Numbered from the stretch's first letter, positions 49,740 through 59,017 are shown. The stretch is DNA of 64,000 nucleotides from CBFDBF01 sp050293315 (GCA_050293315.1 JBNKMS010000031.1:1-64000), one strand, 5' to 3'. Notes: generated by a model from the sequence alone, not told the origin. A program made the numbers and translations.

Positions 49740-50950
49740 AACTGCCGATCTACCTGGATTATGCAGCCACCACTCCGGTTGATCCCAGGGTTGCGGAGAG
49801 GATCTGCGAGTGTCTCACCATGGAGGGTACCTTCGGTAATCCGGCGTCGCGCTCGCATGAGTATGGCTGGACCGCAGACAAGTCGGTGGAGGCGGCACGG
49901 CAGCATGTGGCCGACCTGATCGGGGCCGATCCCAAGGAGATTGTATGGACCTCAGGTGCCACCGAGTCGGACAATCTGGCAATCAAGGGTGTAGCGCACT
50001 TCTACCACAAAAAGGGCAAACACATTATTACCTGCAAGACCGAGCATAAGGCGGTCCTGGACAGTTGCCGCCAACTGGAGCGGGAGGGGTATGAGATTAC
50101 CTATATGGATCCGGAGCCGAACGGTCTTATCGATCTGCAGAAGCTCGAAGCGGCGCTGCGGGATGACACCATTCTGGTCTCGATCATGCACGTCAATAAT
50201 GAGATCGGCGTAATCCAGGATATAACCGCCATCGGTGAGCTTACCCGGTCACGCAAGATCCTATTTCACGTCGATGCTGCCCAGAGCGCCGGTAAGGTAC
50301 CGCTGGACATGGAGAGCATGAAGGTTGATCTGCTCTCACTCTCGGCCCATAAGATATATGGTCCCAAGGGTATCGGTGCCCTCTATGTACGACGCAAGCC
50401 GCGGGTGAGACTGGAGGCGCAGATGCATGGCGGTGGGCATGAGCGCGGTATGCGTTCCGGCACCCTGGCAACCCACCAGATCGTTGGTATGGGTGAGGCC
50501 TTTCGCCTGGCCAAGGAGGAGATGGCAGAAGAGAATGAGCGTATTCGTAGTCTGCGTGACCGTCTCTGGAACGGCATCAAGGATATGGAGGAGGTCTATC
50601 TAAATGGTGATATGGAGCAGCGGGTCGCCGGTAGCCTCAATGTGAGTTTTAACTATGTTGAGGGTGAGTCCCTGATTATGGCGCTGAAGGACATGGCCGT
50701 ATCTTCAGGTTCAGCCTGTACCTCGGCCAGCCTGGAGCCGAGTTACGTACTGCGAGCGTTGGGTCGGGATGATGAACTGGCACATAGCTCTATCCGCTTT
50801 ACCATCGGTCGATTTACCACTGCAGAAGAGATTGATTACGTGATAGATAAGATTACTACCCAGGTGGATAGGTTACGCCAGCTATCGCCACTCTGGGACA
50901 TGTTTAAAGAGGGCATAGACCTGAAGACGGTAAAGTGGGCGGCGCACTAA
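49736..50950 (+). CDS. iscS: Cysteine desulfurase IscS
   Basis: IscS uses pyridoxal phosphate to take sulfur from cysteine and passes it to IscU and to tRNA-thiolation enzymes. The PLP lysine is in LSAHKIYGPKG near residue 206, and the active-site Cys loop is SSGSACTSASLEPSYVLRA near residue 328. The 404-residue length is exact for the family. Confidence 0.97.
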   Translation: MKLPIYLDYAATTPVDPRVAERICECLTMEGTFGNPASRSHEYGWTADKSVEAARQHVADLIGADPKEIVWTSGATESDNLAIKGVAHFYHKKGKHIITCKTEHKAVLDSCRQLEREGYEITYMDPEPNGLIDLQKLEAALRDDTILVSIMHVNNEIGVIQDITAIGELTRSRKILFHVDAAQSAGKVPLDMESMKVDLLSLSAHKIYGPKGIGALYVRRKPRVRLEAQMHGGGHERGMRSGTLATHQIVGMGEAFRLAKEEMAEENERIRSLRDRLWNGIKDMEEVYLNGDMEQRVAGSLNVSFNYVEGESLIMALKDMAVSSGSACTSASLEPSYVLRALGRDDELAHSSIRFTIGRFTTAEEIDYVIDKITTQVDRLRQLSPLWDMFKEGIDLKTVKWAAH

Positions 50951-51012
50951 ATATAATATTAATTATGGGCTGGCCAGACTAAATAGTTGGCACCAAAGTA
51001 GGAGAGAGTACC

Positions 51013-51396
51013 GTGGCATATAGCGATAAGGTTTTGGATCACTACGAGAATCCGCGTAACGTAGGTACGCTGGATAAAGATGATCGTGACGTTGGTACCG
51101 GTATGGTCGGTGCACCAGCCTGTGGTGATGTCATGCGACTGCAGATTAAGGTGAACGGCGATGGCGTTATTGAGGACGCCAAGTTCAAGACTTATGGCTG
51201 TGGCTCGGCCATCGCCTCCAGTAGTCTGCTGACCGAGTGGGTAAAGGGCAAGACCCTGGAACAGGCGCAGCAGATCAAGAACAGTGAGATCGCAGAGGAG
51301 TTGGCGCTGCCACCGGTGAAGGTGCACTGCTCGGTGTTGGCTGAAGATGCGATCAAGGCCGCGGTAGAAGACTACACGGCAAAACAGAAATCCTAG
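51013..51396 (+). CDS. iscU: Fe-S cluster scaffold IscU
   Basis: IscU is the scaffold on which new clusters are built. The 127-residue protein starts at a GTG with AGGAGAG upstream. The three ligand cysteines appear in GAPACGDVM, TYGCGSAIASSS and VHCSVLAEDA, and the chaperone-recognition motif LPPVK is present near residue 99. Confidence 0.97.
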   Translation: MAYSDKVLDHYENPRNVGTLDKDDRDVGTGMVGAPACGDVMRLQIKVNGDGVIEDAKFKTYGCGSAIASSSLLTEWVKGKTLEQAQQIKNSEIAEELALPPVKVHCSVLAEDAIKAAVEDYTAKQKS

Positions 51397-51413
51397 GAAG
51401 AGAGAGTAGAGTT

Positions 51414-51737
51414 GTGGCTATAACATTGACAGAGGCGGCGGCGGAGAGAGTAAACAGCTTTTTGCAGAATCGCGGTAAGGGGTTGGGTATTCGCCTGGCG
51501 GTGCAGACATCCGGTTGCTCCGGTATGGCCTATAAGCTGGAGTTTGTTGATCAACAGGAAGAGGATGATCAGGTCTTCGAGGACCGCGATATCAAGGTCT
51601 TTATAGATCCCAAGAGTCTGGTCTATCTGGATGGGACCGAGGTCGATTTTGCCAAGGAGGGGTTGAACGAGGGTTTTGTCTTTAACAATCCCAATGCCAA
51701 GGCCAACTGCGGCTGTGGCGAGAGTTTTTCTGTCTAG
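51414..51737 (+). CDS. iscA: A-type Fe-S carrier IscA
   Basis: IscA carries iron or clusters to target proteins. The 107-residue protein starts at a GTG, and the three conserved cysteines appear in SGCSGMAYKLE and CGCGESF. It lies 17 bases after iscU. Confidence 0.96.
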   Translation: MAITLTEAAAERVNSFLQNRGKGLGIRLAVQTSGCSGMAYKLEFVDQQEEDDQVFEDRDIKVFIDPKSLVYLDGTEVDFAKEGLNEGFVFNNPNAKANCGCGESFSV

Positions 51738-51792
51738 ATGGATCCCTGCCAGCAGGGTCCCGGCATAGGCCTGGATCCTGAGCGCAACTATT

Positions 51793-52338
51793 ATGCTCGA
51801 TTTCTCACAAGACTATTTCCAGCTTTTGGGGCTAGCAAAAAGCTACCGCATAGATCAGGAGCAGCTGGCAACCAACTATCGCGAACTACAGCGGGTGTTG
51901 CACCCGGACCGTTTTGCCACCAGCTCGGAGCAGGAGAGAAGGCTCTCGATGCAGGGTTCGACCCACATCAATGAGGCCTTTGAGACCCTGAAAGATCCAA
52001 TCCTGCGGGGGCACTATCTGCTGCAGCTGCATGGCATAGATACAACGGCAGGGCATGAGACCACCCAGGATGGGGCCTTTCTCATGGAGCAGCTGGAGCT
52101 GCGGGAGGAGTTGTCAGAGGCCAGGGAGCAGCCGGATCCATACCAGGTGACTGCCCGTATCATGAGTAGTATCCGTAAACAGACGCAGGAGCTAATGGGA
52201 CAATTGGAGCTGCAGTTTGAACAGCCTGATAGTGAACATCTTGCCACAGCGCAGGAACTGCTGCGTAAGATGCAGTTTCTGCAGAAACTCAACCACACTG
52301 CCGAGCAGTTGGAGGCAGATCTGGATGACTCCTTGTAA
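51793..52338 (+). CDS. hscB: Fe-S co-chaperone HscB
   Basis: HscB is a J-domain protein that brings IscU to HscA. The 181-residue protein has YFQLLGLAKSYRID at the N-terminus, the HPD triad in LHPDRFA near residue 36, and the C-terminal three-helix bundle that binds IscU. It starts 55 bases after iscA. Confidence 0.95.
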   Translation: MLDFSQDYFQLLGLAKSYRIDQEQLATNYRELQRVLHPDRFATSSEQERRLSMQGSTHINEAFETLKDPILRGHYLLQLHGIDTTAGHETTQDGAFLMEQLELREELSEAREQPDPYQVTARIMSSIRKQTQELMGQLELQFEQPDSEHLATAQELLRKMQFLQKLNHTAEQLEADLDDSL

Positions 52339-52353
52339 AGGACAGAAAGACCC

Positions 52354-54240
52354 ATGGCACTGATACAGCTATCTGAGCCGGGACAGGCGGCGGCCCCCCA
52401 TCAGCATCGTCTGGCTGCTGGTATAGATCTCGGTACCACCAACTCACTGGTGGCTACTGTCCGTAGCGGTGTCGCTGAGACCCTCCCTGATGCCGAGGGA
52501 CGCCATCTGTTGCCATCGGTTGTCCACTACCGGGCCGACCAGGTCACGGTTGGCCATGCGGCCAGCTCCGCGGTGCTGGCTGATCCACTCAATACCATCA
52601 CCTCGGTCAAGCGTCTGTTGGGCCGCGGCCTAGATGATGTGAAGTCACTTGGTAGTAGGCTGCCGTACGAGTTCCAACAGGAGGAGACGGCAGTACCGCG
52701 GATACGTACTGCCGGCGGAGATGTGAGTCCGATAGAGGTCTCGGCAGAGATCCTGAAGTCCCTGGCGCAGCGCGCGGAGGAGACCCTGGGTGGCAGCCTG
52801 GAGGGGGTGGTCATTACGGTCCCCGCCTATTTCGATGATGCCCAGCGTCAGGCAACTAAAGATGCGGCCCGGTTGGCCGGTCTCAATCTGTTGCGCCTGC
52901 TGAATGAGCCGACCGCGGCGGCGGTTGCCTATGGGCTGGATAGCGGTTCGGAGGGGGTGCATGCAGTCTACGATCTGGGCGGTGGCACCTTCGATATCTC
53001 CATCCTGAAACTGCACCGGGGTGTGTTTGAGGTACTCTCCACCGGTGGTGACTCCGCCCTCGGTGGCGATGATCTGGATCGCACGCTGGCGGAGTGGATC
53101 ATGCAGCAGGCGGGGATCGCCGCTAGCGCCGACCACGCCACACTGCGGCAGCTGCTGCACAGCGCACGCAGTGCTAAGGAGGGGCTCAGTGCTGCCGACT
53201 CGGTAGAGCTAAATGTTGAGCTGGAGGATGGCACCCAGTGGCAGGGTAGCTTGAGCAGAGAGCAGTTCGATCAACTGATAGAGCCGCTGGTTCGCAAGAC
53301 CCTGGCTCCATGCAGACGTGCCGTACGTGATGCCGGGATAGCACTGGAAGATATAGAGGATGTAGTGATGGTTGGCGGTTCCACCAGGGTGCCTCTGGTG
53401 CGTACCATTGTGGGCGAGTTCTTCGGCACCGACCCGATGATAGAGATCGACCCAGATAGAGTGGTGGCCATAGGGGCTGCCATTCAGGCCGACATCCTGG
53501 CGGGGAATAAACCAGATACGGATATGTTGCTGCTGGATGTAAATCCACTCTCCCTAGGTATCGAAACCATGGGTGGACTGGTGGAGGTGATTATTCCACG
53601 CAATACCACCATCCCGGTGGCCCGCGCCCAGGAGTTTACCACCTTTAAAGATGGGCAGACCGCCCTGGCAGTGCATGTGCTGCAGGGTGAGAGGGACATG
53701 GTGGCCGACTGCCGCTCGCTGGCACGGTTTGAACTGCACGGCATTCCTCCCATGGTGGCAGGTGCTGCCCGTATCCGCGTTACCTTCTCAGTGGATGCTG
53801 ACGGCCTGCTGCATGTTGAGGCAATGGAGCAGACCAGTGGGGTCAAGGCGAGTATCGAAGTGAAGCCGTCATACGGATTGGCCGATAGCGAGATAGAGAA
53901 GATGCTGCGTGACTCCATGGAGCATGCCCAGGAAGACATGGAGGCACGGCGCCTGCAGGAGCAAAAGGTCGAGGCCGAGCGCGTTATAGCGGCCCTGATA
54001 GCGGCGCTGGAGTCGGATGGAGAGCGGCTGCTAAACGAGAGCGAGATGGCCGGTATTGTGCAGGAGTTGGAACGGCTGGTTGAGATATCGCGTAGTGATG
54101 ACCATATTGCTATTGAAGAGGGCATCAAGGCCCTGGAGAGACAGTGTGAGTTCTACGTGGAGCGCCGGATGAATAGCAGCATCAGTCAGGCGATATCCGG
54201 ACATAAAGTGGATGAGTTGATTGAGCAGGAGACCGAATAG
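52354..54240 (+). CDS. hscA: Fe-S chaperone HscA
   Basis: HscA is the Hsp70-type ATPase that drives cluster release from IscU. The 628-residue protein has the actin-like ATPase domain (GIDLGTTNSLVA near residue 23, VYDLGGGTFD, GGSTRVPLV) and a substrate-binding domain (NPLSLGIETMGGL onward). Its C-terminus is acidic. It follows hscB after 15 bases. Confidence 0.96.
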   Translation: MALIQLSEPGQAAAPHQHRLAAGIDLGTTNSLVATVRSGVAETLPDAEGRHLLPSVVHYRADQVTVGHAASSAVLADPLNTITSVKRLLGRGLDDVKSLGSRLPYEFQQEETAVPRIRTAGGDVSPIEVSAEILKSLAQRAEETLGGSLEGVVITVPAYFDDAQRQATKDAARLAGLNLLRLLNEPTAAAVAYGLDSGSEGVHAVYDLGGGTFDISILKLHRGVFEVLSTGGDSALGGDDLDRTLAEWIMQQAGIAASADHATLRQLLHSARSAKEGLSAADSVELNVELEDGTQWQGSLSREQFDQLIEPLVRKTLAPCRRAVRDAGIALEDIEDVVMVGGSTRVPLVRTIVGEFFGTDPMIEIDPDRVVAIGAAIQADILAGNKPDTDMLLLDVNPLSLGIETMGGLVEVIIPRNTTIPVARAQEFTTFKDGQTALAVHVLQGERDMVADCRSLARFELHGIPPMVAGAARIRVTFSVDADGLLHVEAMEQTSGVKASIEVKPSYGLADSEIEKMLRDSMEHAQEDMEARRLQEQKVEAERVIAALIAALESDGERLLNESEMAGIVQELERLVEISRSDDHIAIEEGIKALERQCEFYVERRMNSSISQAISGHKVDELIEQETE

Positions 54241-54251
54241 GTTGAACCGAT

Positions 54252-54590
54252 ATGCCAAAGGTTAAATTTCTACCGCATCCAGAGCTCTGCCCGGAGGGAA
54301 AAGAGGTGGAGGCCGAGTCTGGCGTCTCCCTGTGCAATATCGCCCTACAGAACGGTATAGAGTTGGAGCATGCCTGTGATCAGGTATGTGCCTGCACCAC
54401 CTGTCATCTGATTATCCGCGAGGGCTTCGATTCACTGCAGGAGCCGGAGATGGAGGAAGAGGACATGCTGGACCAGGCCTGGGGGCTGGAGCCGGAGTCA
54501 CGCCTTGGCTGTCAGGCCCTGCTGGGGGATGAGGACCTGGTAGTGGAGATACCTAAATATACAATTAACCTGGCATCTGAGAAGAGCTGA
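54252..54590 (+). CDS. fdx: [2Fe-2S] ferredoxin Fdx of the isc system
   Basis: This ferredoxin supplies electrons for cluster assembly. The 112-residue protein has the adrenodoxin-type pattern: cysteines in HACDQVCACTTCHL (C-x5-C-x2-C) and a fourth in LGCQALLG about 36 residues later. It starts 11 bases after hscA. Confidence 0.96.
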   Translation: MPKVKFLPHPELCPEGKEVEAESGVSLCNIALQNGIELEHACDQVCACTTCHLIIREGFDSLQEPEMEEEDMLDQAWGLEPESRLGCQALLGDEDLVVEIPKYTINLASEKS

Positions 54591-54603
54591 AGGAGATACA
54601 CAG

Positions 54604-54804
54604 ATGGGGATGAAGTGGACCGATTCCTTAGATATTGCAATCGAGTTGGATGAGGCCCATCCGGAGATAGATCCAGGTCAAATTAATTTTGTCGATCTAC
54701 GCAATCTGGTTGTTGCCCTGGATGGGTTTGATGATGATCCGGAACGTTCCGGAGAGAAGATCCTCGAAGCCATTCAGATGGCCTGGATCGATGAGCGTGA
54801 TTAG
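54604..54804 (+). CDS. iscX: Fe-S assembly protein IscX
   Basis: IscX is a small acidic protein that binds IscS and iron. It has 66 residues with the family pattern MKWTDSLDIAIELDEAHPEI and DPERSGEKILEAIQMAWIDE. It is the last gene of the isc operon, 13 bases after fdx, preceded by GAAGGAGA. Confidence 0.95.
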   Translation: MGMKWTDSLDIAIELDEAHPEIDPGQINFVDLRNLVVALDGFDDDPERSGEKILEAIQMAWIDERD

Positions 54805-54879
54805 TCACGGATGAGAAACAATCTGCCTAAGCGGTTACAATAGCCCTCCCACCATTAGTTGATTGAAGGATTTTTTGAT

Positions 54880-56118
54880 ATGTCATTAGTGCGAGCATTT
54901 CCTGGCCTGCGGCCAACTCCAGAGTATGTGGATGCGGTAGCAGCCCCTCCTTACGATGTAATGAGTGCGGCAGAGGCCAGGGAGATGGTGGTGGGACGGC
55001 CTTGGAGTTTTCTCCATATATCCAGGCCTGAGGTGGACCTGCCGGAGGGGACAGATCCATACTCACCCGAGGTATATGCCAAGGCGTCTGAGAATCTGCA
55101 ACATATGCAGGAAAAAGGGGTACTGGCGCAGGATGGTGGGCCATGCTTCTATGTCTACAGATTGACCATGGGGGCGCACAGACAGACCGGATTGGTGGCT
55201 GCGGCATCGGTAGATGCGTACATGCAGAACCGGATCAAGAAGCATGAATTTACTCGGCCGGCCAAGGAGGATGATCGGGTGCGGCAGATAGAGGCGCTGG
55301 ACGCGCAGACCGGCCCTGTATTTTTGGTATATCCAAGTGATCCCCAGGTTGACACCCTGCTGGCTGCCGAGACCGAGCGTGCTCCAGAGATGGATGTTAC
55401 CGCCGCAGATAATGTGCGCCACGAGATATGGGTGATCACTGATGCCGCCAAGATAGCGGCAATCACCAGCGCCTTTGATGCGATGTCGGCACTATATGTA
55501 GCCGACGGCCACCACCGTTCAGCCGCAGCCTCCAGGGTGGCGGCCAGTCGCATGGAGGCCAATCCAGAACATAACGGCAGCGAGGCCTACAACTATTTCC
55601 TCAGTGTGATCTTTCCGCACAATCAGATGCAGATCATGGATTACAACAGGGTGGTGCGCGATCTTAACGGGATGGATAGAGAGATATTTCTTGAGAGGGT
55701 TGCAGAGCGCTTCACTATTACAGAGAGTGATACACAGTTCAGGCCGACTGCAACTGCAGAGTTTGGTATGTATCTAAGTGGTCAGTGGTATAGCCTGCAC
55801 TTGGATGAAGCGCGTATTCCCAAGGATGATCCGGTGGCAAGCCTGGATGTGAGTCTGTTGGCGAATGAACTTATAGAGCCGCTACTTGGCATCTCAGATC
55901 CGCGCCGAGATGAGCGCATCGATTTTGTTGGCGGCATCCGTGGTCTGGAGGGCCTGGAAAAGCGGGTGGACAGTGGCGAGATGGCTGTGGCCTTTGCCCT
56001 CTACCCGACATCCATGGAGGCGTTGATGGCCGTGGCCGACGCGGACGAAGTGATGCCACCAAAGTCCACCTGGTTTGAACCCAAACTGGCCGATGGATTG
56101 GTAAGCCACATGCTATGA
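54880..56118 (+). CDS. DUF1015-family protein
   Basis: This 412-residue protein matches the DUF1015 family through AFPGLRPTPEYVDAVAAPPYDVMS at the N-terminus, GPVFLVYPSDPQVD, and the histidine-rich ADGHHRSAAASRVA motif near residue 207. The family includes free-serine kinases (SerK-like), but most members are untested. The ATG at 54880 follows GAAGGA at a nine-base spacing; an upstream TTG start would add seven residues. It stands alone between the isc operon and tpiA. Confidence 0.8.
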   Translation: MSLVRAFPGLRPTPEYVDAVAAPPYDVMSAAEAREMVVGRPWSFLHISRPEVDLPEGTDPYSPEVYAKASENLQHMQEKGVLAQDGGPCFYVYRLTMGAHRQTGLVAAASVDAYMQNRIKKHEFTRPAKEDDRVRQIEALDAQTGPVFLVYPSDPQVDTLLAAETERAPEMDVTAADNVRHEIWVITDAAKIAAITSAFDAMSALYVADGHHRSAAASRVAASRMEANPEHNGSEAYNYFLSVIFPHNQMQIMDYNRVVRDLNGMDREIFLERVAERFTITESDTQFRPTATAEFGMYLSGQWYSLHLDEARIPKDDPVASLDVSLLANELIEPLLGISDPRRDERIDFVGGIRGLEGLEKRVDSGEMAVAFALYPTSMEALMAVADADEVMPPKSTWFEPKLADGLVSHML

Positions 56119-56252
56119 GCAGGATCCTGGTTTGGTCCTTGAACAGGGCAGTACCATAGAGGTCGTGTAGCGGTAAAAATCTGCAGTATCAATTGCTTTC
56201 AGTCACCCAGGCCGCTAGAATTGCGGGCCTGCTCTAGAGGAGGTAGTGGACT

Positions 56253-57005
56253 ATGCGCCAACCAATGGTAGCCGGTAACTGGAAAATGAACGGTTCCAGA
56301 GAGAGCGTGGATGCTCTGCTTGGGGGCATACTGGAGGGGATCGGAGATATCTCCAAGGTAGAAGTGGCGGTGTGCGGTCCCTTTGTCTATCTGCGTGATA
56401 TTCAGGAGCGCCTGGAGAACACAGCGGTTGCCTGGGGTGGGCAGGATATATCCACTCACCAATCGGGGGCCTATACCGGCGAGATATCCGGTCCCATGCT
56501 GACCGATTTTGGTTGTAGTTATGTCCTGGTAGGACACTCGGAGCGGCGTACATACCACCACGAGAGTAGTGGGCTGGTGGCCGAGAAGTTTGCGGCGGCG
56601 CTGGATGCAGGGTTGTCACCTATACTCTGCGTTGGCGAAAGCCTGGAGCAGCGTGAACAGGGGGTAACCGAGGAGGTGGTTGCCGAGCAGCTGGACGCGG
56701 TGATCAGCCTGGTTGGAGTGGAGAATCTGGGCAAGGGTGTGGTGGCATATGAGCCGGTATGGGCAATTGGTACCGGCATGACAGCGAGCCCGGAGCAGGC
56801 GCAGGAGGTACACGCCTTTATCCGCGACCGTATTGCAACGAGTAGCGCTGAGGTCGCAGCTGGGATGCGAATATTATATGGCGGCAGCATGAAGCCTGAG
56901 AATGCCGAGGAGTTGATCTCCAAGGCCGATATTGATGGTGGCTTGATTGGTGGTGCCGCGTTGAAGGCAGCGGACTTTTTGGCGATTTGCAGGGCCGGGG
57001 AGTAG
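56253..57005 (+). CDS. tpiA: Triosephosphate isomerase
   Basis: TpiA interconverts dihydroxyacetone phosphate and glyceraldehyde 3-phosphate. The 250-residue TIM barrel shows GNWKMNGS near residue 8, the catalytic His in YVLVGHSERR, the catalytic Glu in VAYEPVWAIGTG and the phosphate loop GGSMKPENA. A GAGGAGG ribosome-binding site lies ahead of the ATG at 56253. It heads the tpiA-secG-tRNA-nuo group. Confidence 0.96.
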   Translation: MRQPMVAGNWKMNGSRESVDALLGGILEGIGDISKVEVAVCGPFVYLRDIQERLENTAVAWGGQDISTHQSGAYTGEISGPMLTDFGCSYVLVGHSERRTYHHESSGLVAEKFAAALDAGLSPILCVGESLEQREQGVTEEVVAEQLDAVISLVGVENLGKGVVAYEPVWAIGTGMTASPEQAQEVHAFIRDRIATSSAEVAAGMRILYGGSMKPENAEELISKADIDGGLIGGAALKAADFLAICRAGE

Positions 57006-57043
57006 ACGCGCAGAGGTTAACTGGTTTATTTAGAGGGTATGGA

Positions 57044-57427
57044 ATGCAATCAATCCTGGTAGTGGTTCATCTGTTTGTTGCAGTGGGTCTGATAGGTCTG
57101 GTGCTGATACAGCATGGTAAGGGCGCTGATGCCGGTGCAGCATTTGGTAGTGGCGCATCAGGCACGGTGTTTGGGGCGCGTGGATCTGGATCTTTCCTTA
57201 CCAGGGCAACCGCAATCCTGGCGCTGCTATTCTTTCTGACCAGCCTGACCCTGGCCTGGTATGCAATGCAGACATCGGAGAAGCCTGGCTTGATGGAGCA
57301 GGCGGTAGCAGAACCGGAGGCGGCGGTGGAGGTTGCACCTCAAGCACCAGTGTCAGAGGTACCTGAGATACCGGAGCAGCAGGGAAGTGAGAGTGGTTCA
57401 GAGGTCCCAAGCGTACCTCAGGAGTGA
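57044..57427 (+). CDS. secG: Preprotein translocase subunit SecG
   Basis: SecG assists the SecYEG channel. The ATG at 57044 gives MQSILVVVHLFVAVGLIGLVLIQHGKGADAGAAFGSG, the first helix and the conserved cytoplasmic loop. A second helix lies near residues 52-72, followed by a Pro/Glu-rich tail of about 50 residues. An in-frame extension overlapping tpiA is rejected. Total 127 residues. Confidence 0.93.
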   Translation: MQSILVVVHLFVAVGLIGLVLIQHGKGADAGAAFGSGASGTVFGARGSGSFLTRATAILALLFFLTSLTLAWYAMQTSEKPGLMEQAVAEPEAAVEVAPQAPVSEVPEIPEQQGSESGSEVPSVPQE

Positions 57428-57448
57428 CTCTTTTACAGAGACGATTTA

Positions 57449-57533
57449 GCCGATGTGGTGGAATTGGTAGACACGCTATCTTGAGGGGGTAGTGGCGTAA
57501 GCCGTGCCGGTTCAAGTCCGGCCATCGGCACCA
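57449..57533 (+). tRNA. tRNA-Leu (anticodon GAG)
   Basis: This 85-base class II tRNA has encoded CCA. The acceptor stem GCCGATG pairs with CATCGGC, and the anticodon stem CTATC/GGTAG closes the loop TTGAGGG, giving GAG. The variable arm and TTCAAGTC T loop are normal. The secG-tRNA(Leu)-nuo order is typical of gammaproteobacteria. Confidence 0.96.
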
Positions 57534-57538
57534 TACAG

Positions 57539-57570
57539 ACGGCATCATCCAGTTGGATGGTGCCGTTTTT
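57539..57570 (+). terminator. Terminator after tRNA-Leu
   Basis: ACGGCATCATCC pairs with GGATGGTGCCGT (one mismatch) and is followed by TTTTTG. It isolates the tRNA transcript from the nuo promoter. Confidence 0.85.
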
Positions 57571-57730
57571 GTACATATAGAGGTTGCTATTTTGGTTATG
57601 CTATGGGACCGATACCGGCATGTGGCTGGTAGGTATAAACATACGATTTTCCTTCAGCATGAATATTATATGGGCCCATTGAATTCATATAACAGATTGA
57701 ATCTAAAGGAAAATAAAAGATAGGGCCAAC

Positions 57731-57760
57731 TTGACACGATGTTATAGTCTAATTTAGACT
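57731..57760 (+). promoter_or_regulatory. nuo promoter with overlapping palindrome
   Basis: TTGACA is followed 16 bases later by TTTAGA, about 70 bases before nuoA. The -10 side overlaps the perfect 7-1-7 palindrome AGTCTAA-T-TTAGACT (57746-57760), which looks like an operator. The rest of the 57571-57826 gap is AT-rich and empty. Confidence 0.5.
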
Positions 57761-57826
57761 TGAAGATTATTGCCATAAAAAAACAACTATTTGATCACTG
57801 CAGGACAACTAGGGGGGTAGCACAAA

Positions 57827-58183
57827 ATGTTAGAGAATTATCTGCCCGTCCTGGTATTTCTGGCCGTTGGCATCGGGATCGGCTTTATCATGGTGGGAAT
57901 TGGATTCGTTCTCGGTACCAGGAAGCCGGATAGCGAGAAACTCTCCCAGTACGAGTGCGGGTTCGAGTCGTTCGGGGATGCACGCATGCAGTTTGATGTG
58001 CGTTACTACCTTGTGGCCATACTGTTTATTATCTTCGATCTGGAGATTGCATTTCTCTTTCCTTGGGCCGTGGTGCTTGATCAGATTGGTCTGGTCGGGC
58101 TGGTCGCCATGGCACTGTTTCTTGGGATTCTGGTCGTCGGTTTTATCTACGAATGGAAAAAAGGCGCGTTGGAGTGGGAGTAG
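57827..58183 (+). CDS. nuoA: NADH-quinone oxidoreductase subunit A
   Basis: NuoA is a small membrane subunit of complex I. The 118-residue protein has three transmembrane helices and the conserved SQYECGFESFGDARMQFDVRYYLVAILFIIFDLEIAFLFPW loop, containing the Cys, Glu and Asp that sit near the quinone site. A repeat-rich gap of about 340 bases separates it from nuoB, which is unusual. Confidence 0.95.
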   Translation: MLENYLPVLVFLAVGIGIGFIMVGIGFVLGTRKPDSEKLSQYECGFESFGDARMQFDVRYYLVAILFIIFDLEIAFLFPWAVVLDQIGLVGLVAMALFLGILVVGFIYEWKKGALEWE

Positions 58184-58459
58184 CCGCGCGAGCAGTGAGC
58201 AGGGCCCCCGCGCAGCGGGGATGCGAACGACCGCGAGTCGCGGCTAGCTGGCCATTGCATGAACTGATTCAGACCGCCGGCGTGCGGCCAGCCGCGCGAG
58301 CAGTGAGCAGGGCCCCCGCGCAGCGGGGATGTCCGCACGAGGCGCAGAGCAGGGGCCCCACGAAGTGGGGATGCGACCGCCGGCGTACGGATTTAGAACG
58401 ACCGCGAGTCGCGGCTAGCTGGCCATTGCATAAGCGGATTTAGACCGCCGGCGTGCGGT
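58183..58459. repeat. REP-like repeat block inside the nuo operon
   Basis: Two GC-rich modules are each present twice: 58183-58223 with 58291-58331, and 58225-58287 with 58396-58458. Hairpins in them are CCCCGC-GCA-GCGGGG, CCCCAC-GAA-GTGGGG (near 58356-58370), CCGCGA/TCGCGG and ACCGCC/GGCGT-type stems. The block starts on the last base of the nuoA stop and ends about 64 bases before nuoB. Open frames across it are by-products. Confidence 0.75.
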
Positions 58460-58522
58460 GAATAGAATAGATTAATAACTTAGGATGCACCATTGAGCGT
58501 CCTTTTTTGAAGGGGATATATA

Positions 58523-59017
58523 GTGGGAGTTGAGGGCATTCTAAAAGAGGGTTTTATTACCACCTCTGCCGATAAACTCATCAACTGGGCCCGTACCGGT
58601 TCCATGTGGCCGATGACCTTTGGTCTGGCCTGCTGTGCGGTTGAGATGATGCAGACTGCGGCTGCTCGCTACGACCTTGATCGTTTTGGCATTCTATTTC
58701 GTCCCAGCCCTAGACAATCGGATGTAATGATCGTCGCCGGAACCCTTACTAACAAGATGGCCCCTGCTATGCGGAAGGTATACGACCAGATGGCGGAACC
58801 TCGCTGGGTGATATCCATGGGTTCGTGCGCCAATGGTGGTGGCTATTATCACTACTCCTACTCTGTGGTTCGTGGTTGTGACCGGGTGGTCCCTGTAGAT
58901 ATCTATGTGCCTGGATGTCCACCTACGGCAGAGGCCCTGCTTTACGGCATCATCCAGCTGCAGGAGAAGATTAAACGCACCAACACCATTGCGCGTCAGG
59001 TGGATAGTGATGGGTGA
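58523..59017 (+). CDS. nuoB: NADH-quinone oxidoreductase subunit B
   Basis: NuoB carries the terminal N2 [4Fe-4S] cluster next to the quinone site. The 164-residue protein starts at a GTG after GAAGGGG and shows the adjacent cysteines in GLACCAVEMMQ, plus GSCANGGG and PGCPPTAEA. It overlaps nuoC. Confidence 0.97.
   Translation: MGVEGILKEGFITTSADKLINWARTGSMWPMTFGLACCAVEMMQTAAARYDLDRFGILFRPSPRQSDVMIVAGTLTNKMAPAMRKVYDQMAEPRWVISMGSCANGGGYYHYSYSVVRGCDRVVPVDIYVPGCPPTAEALLYGIIQLQEKIKRTNTIARQVDSDG

Noticed and set aside
53484..54128. A 214-codon Ser-rich minus-strand frame over hscA
   Set aside because: It is a shadow of a high-GC coding region; composition is dominated by codon-phase effects.
58183..58459. 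Possible CRISPR array between nuoA and nuoB
   Set aside because: Repeats are of unequal length, occur only twice each and lack regular spacers; the structure is REP-like, not CRISPR.
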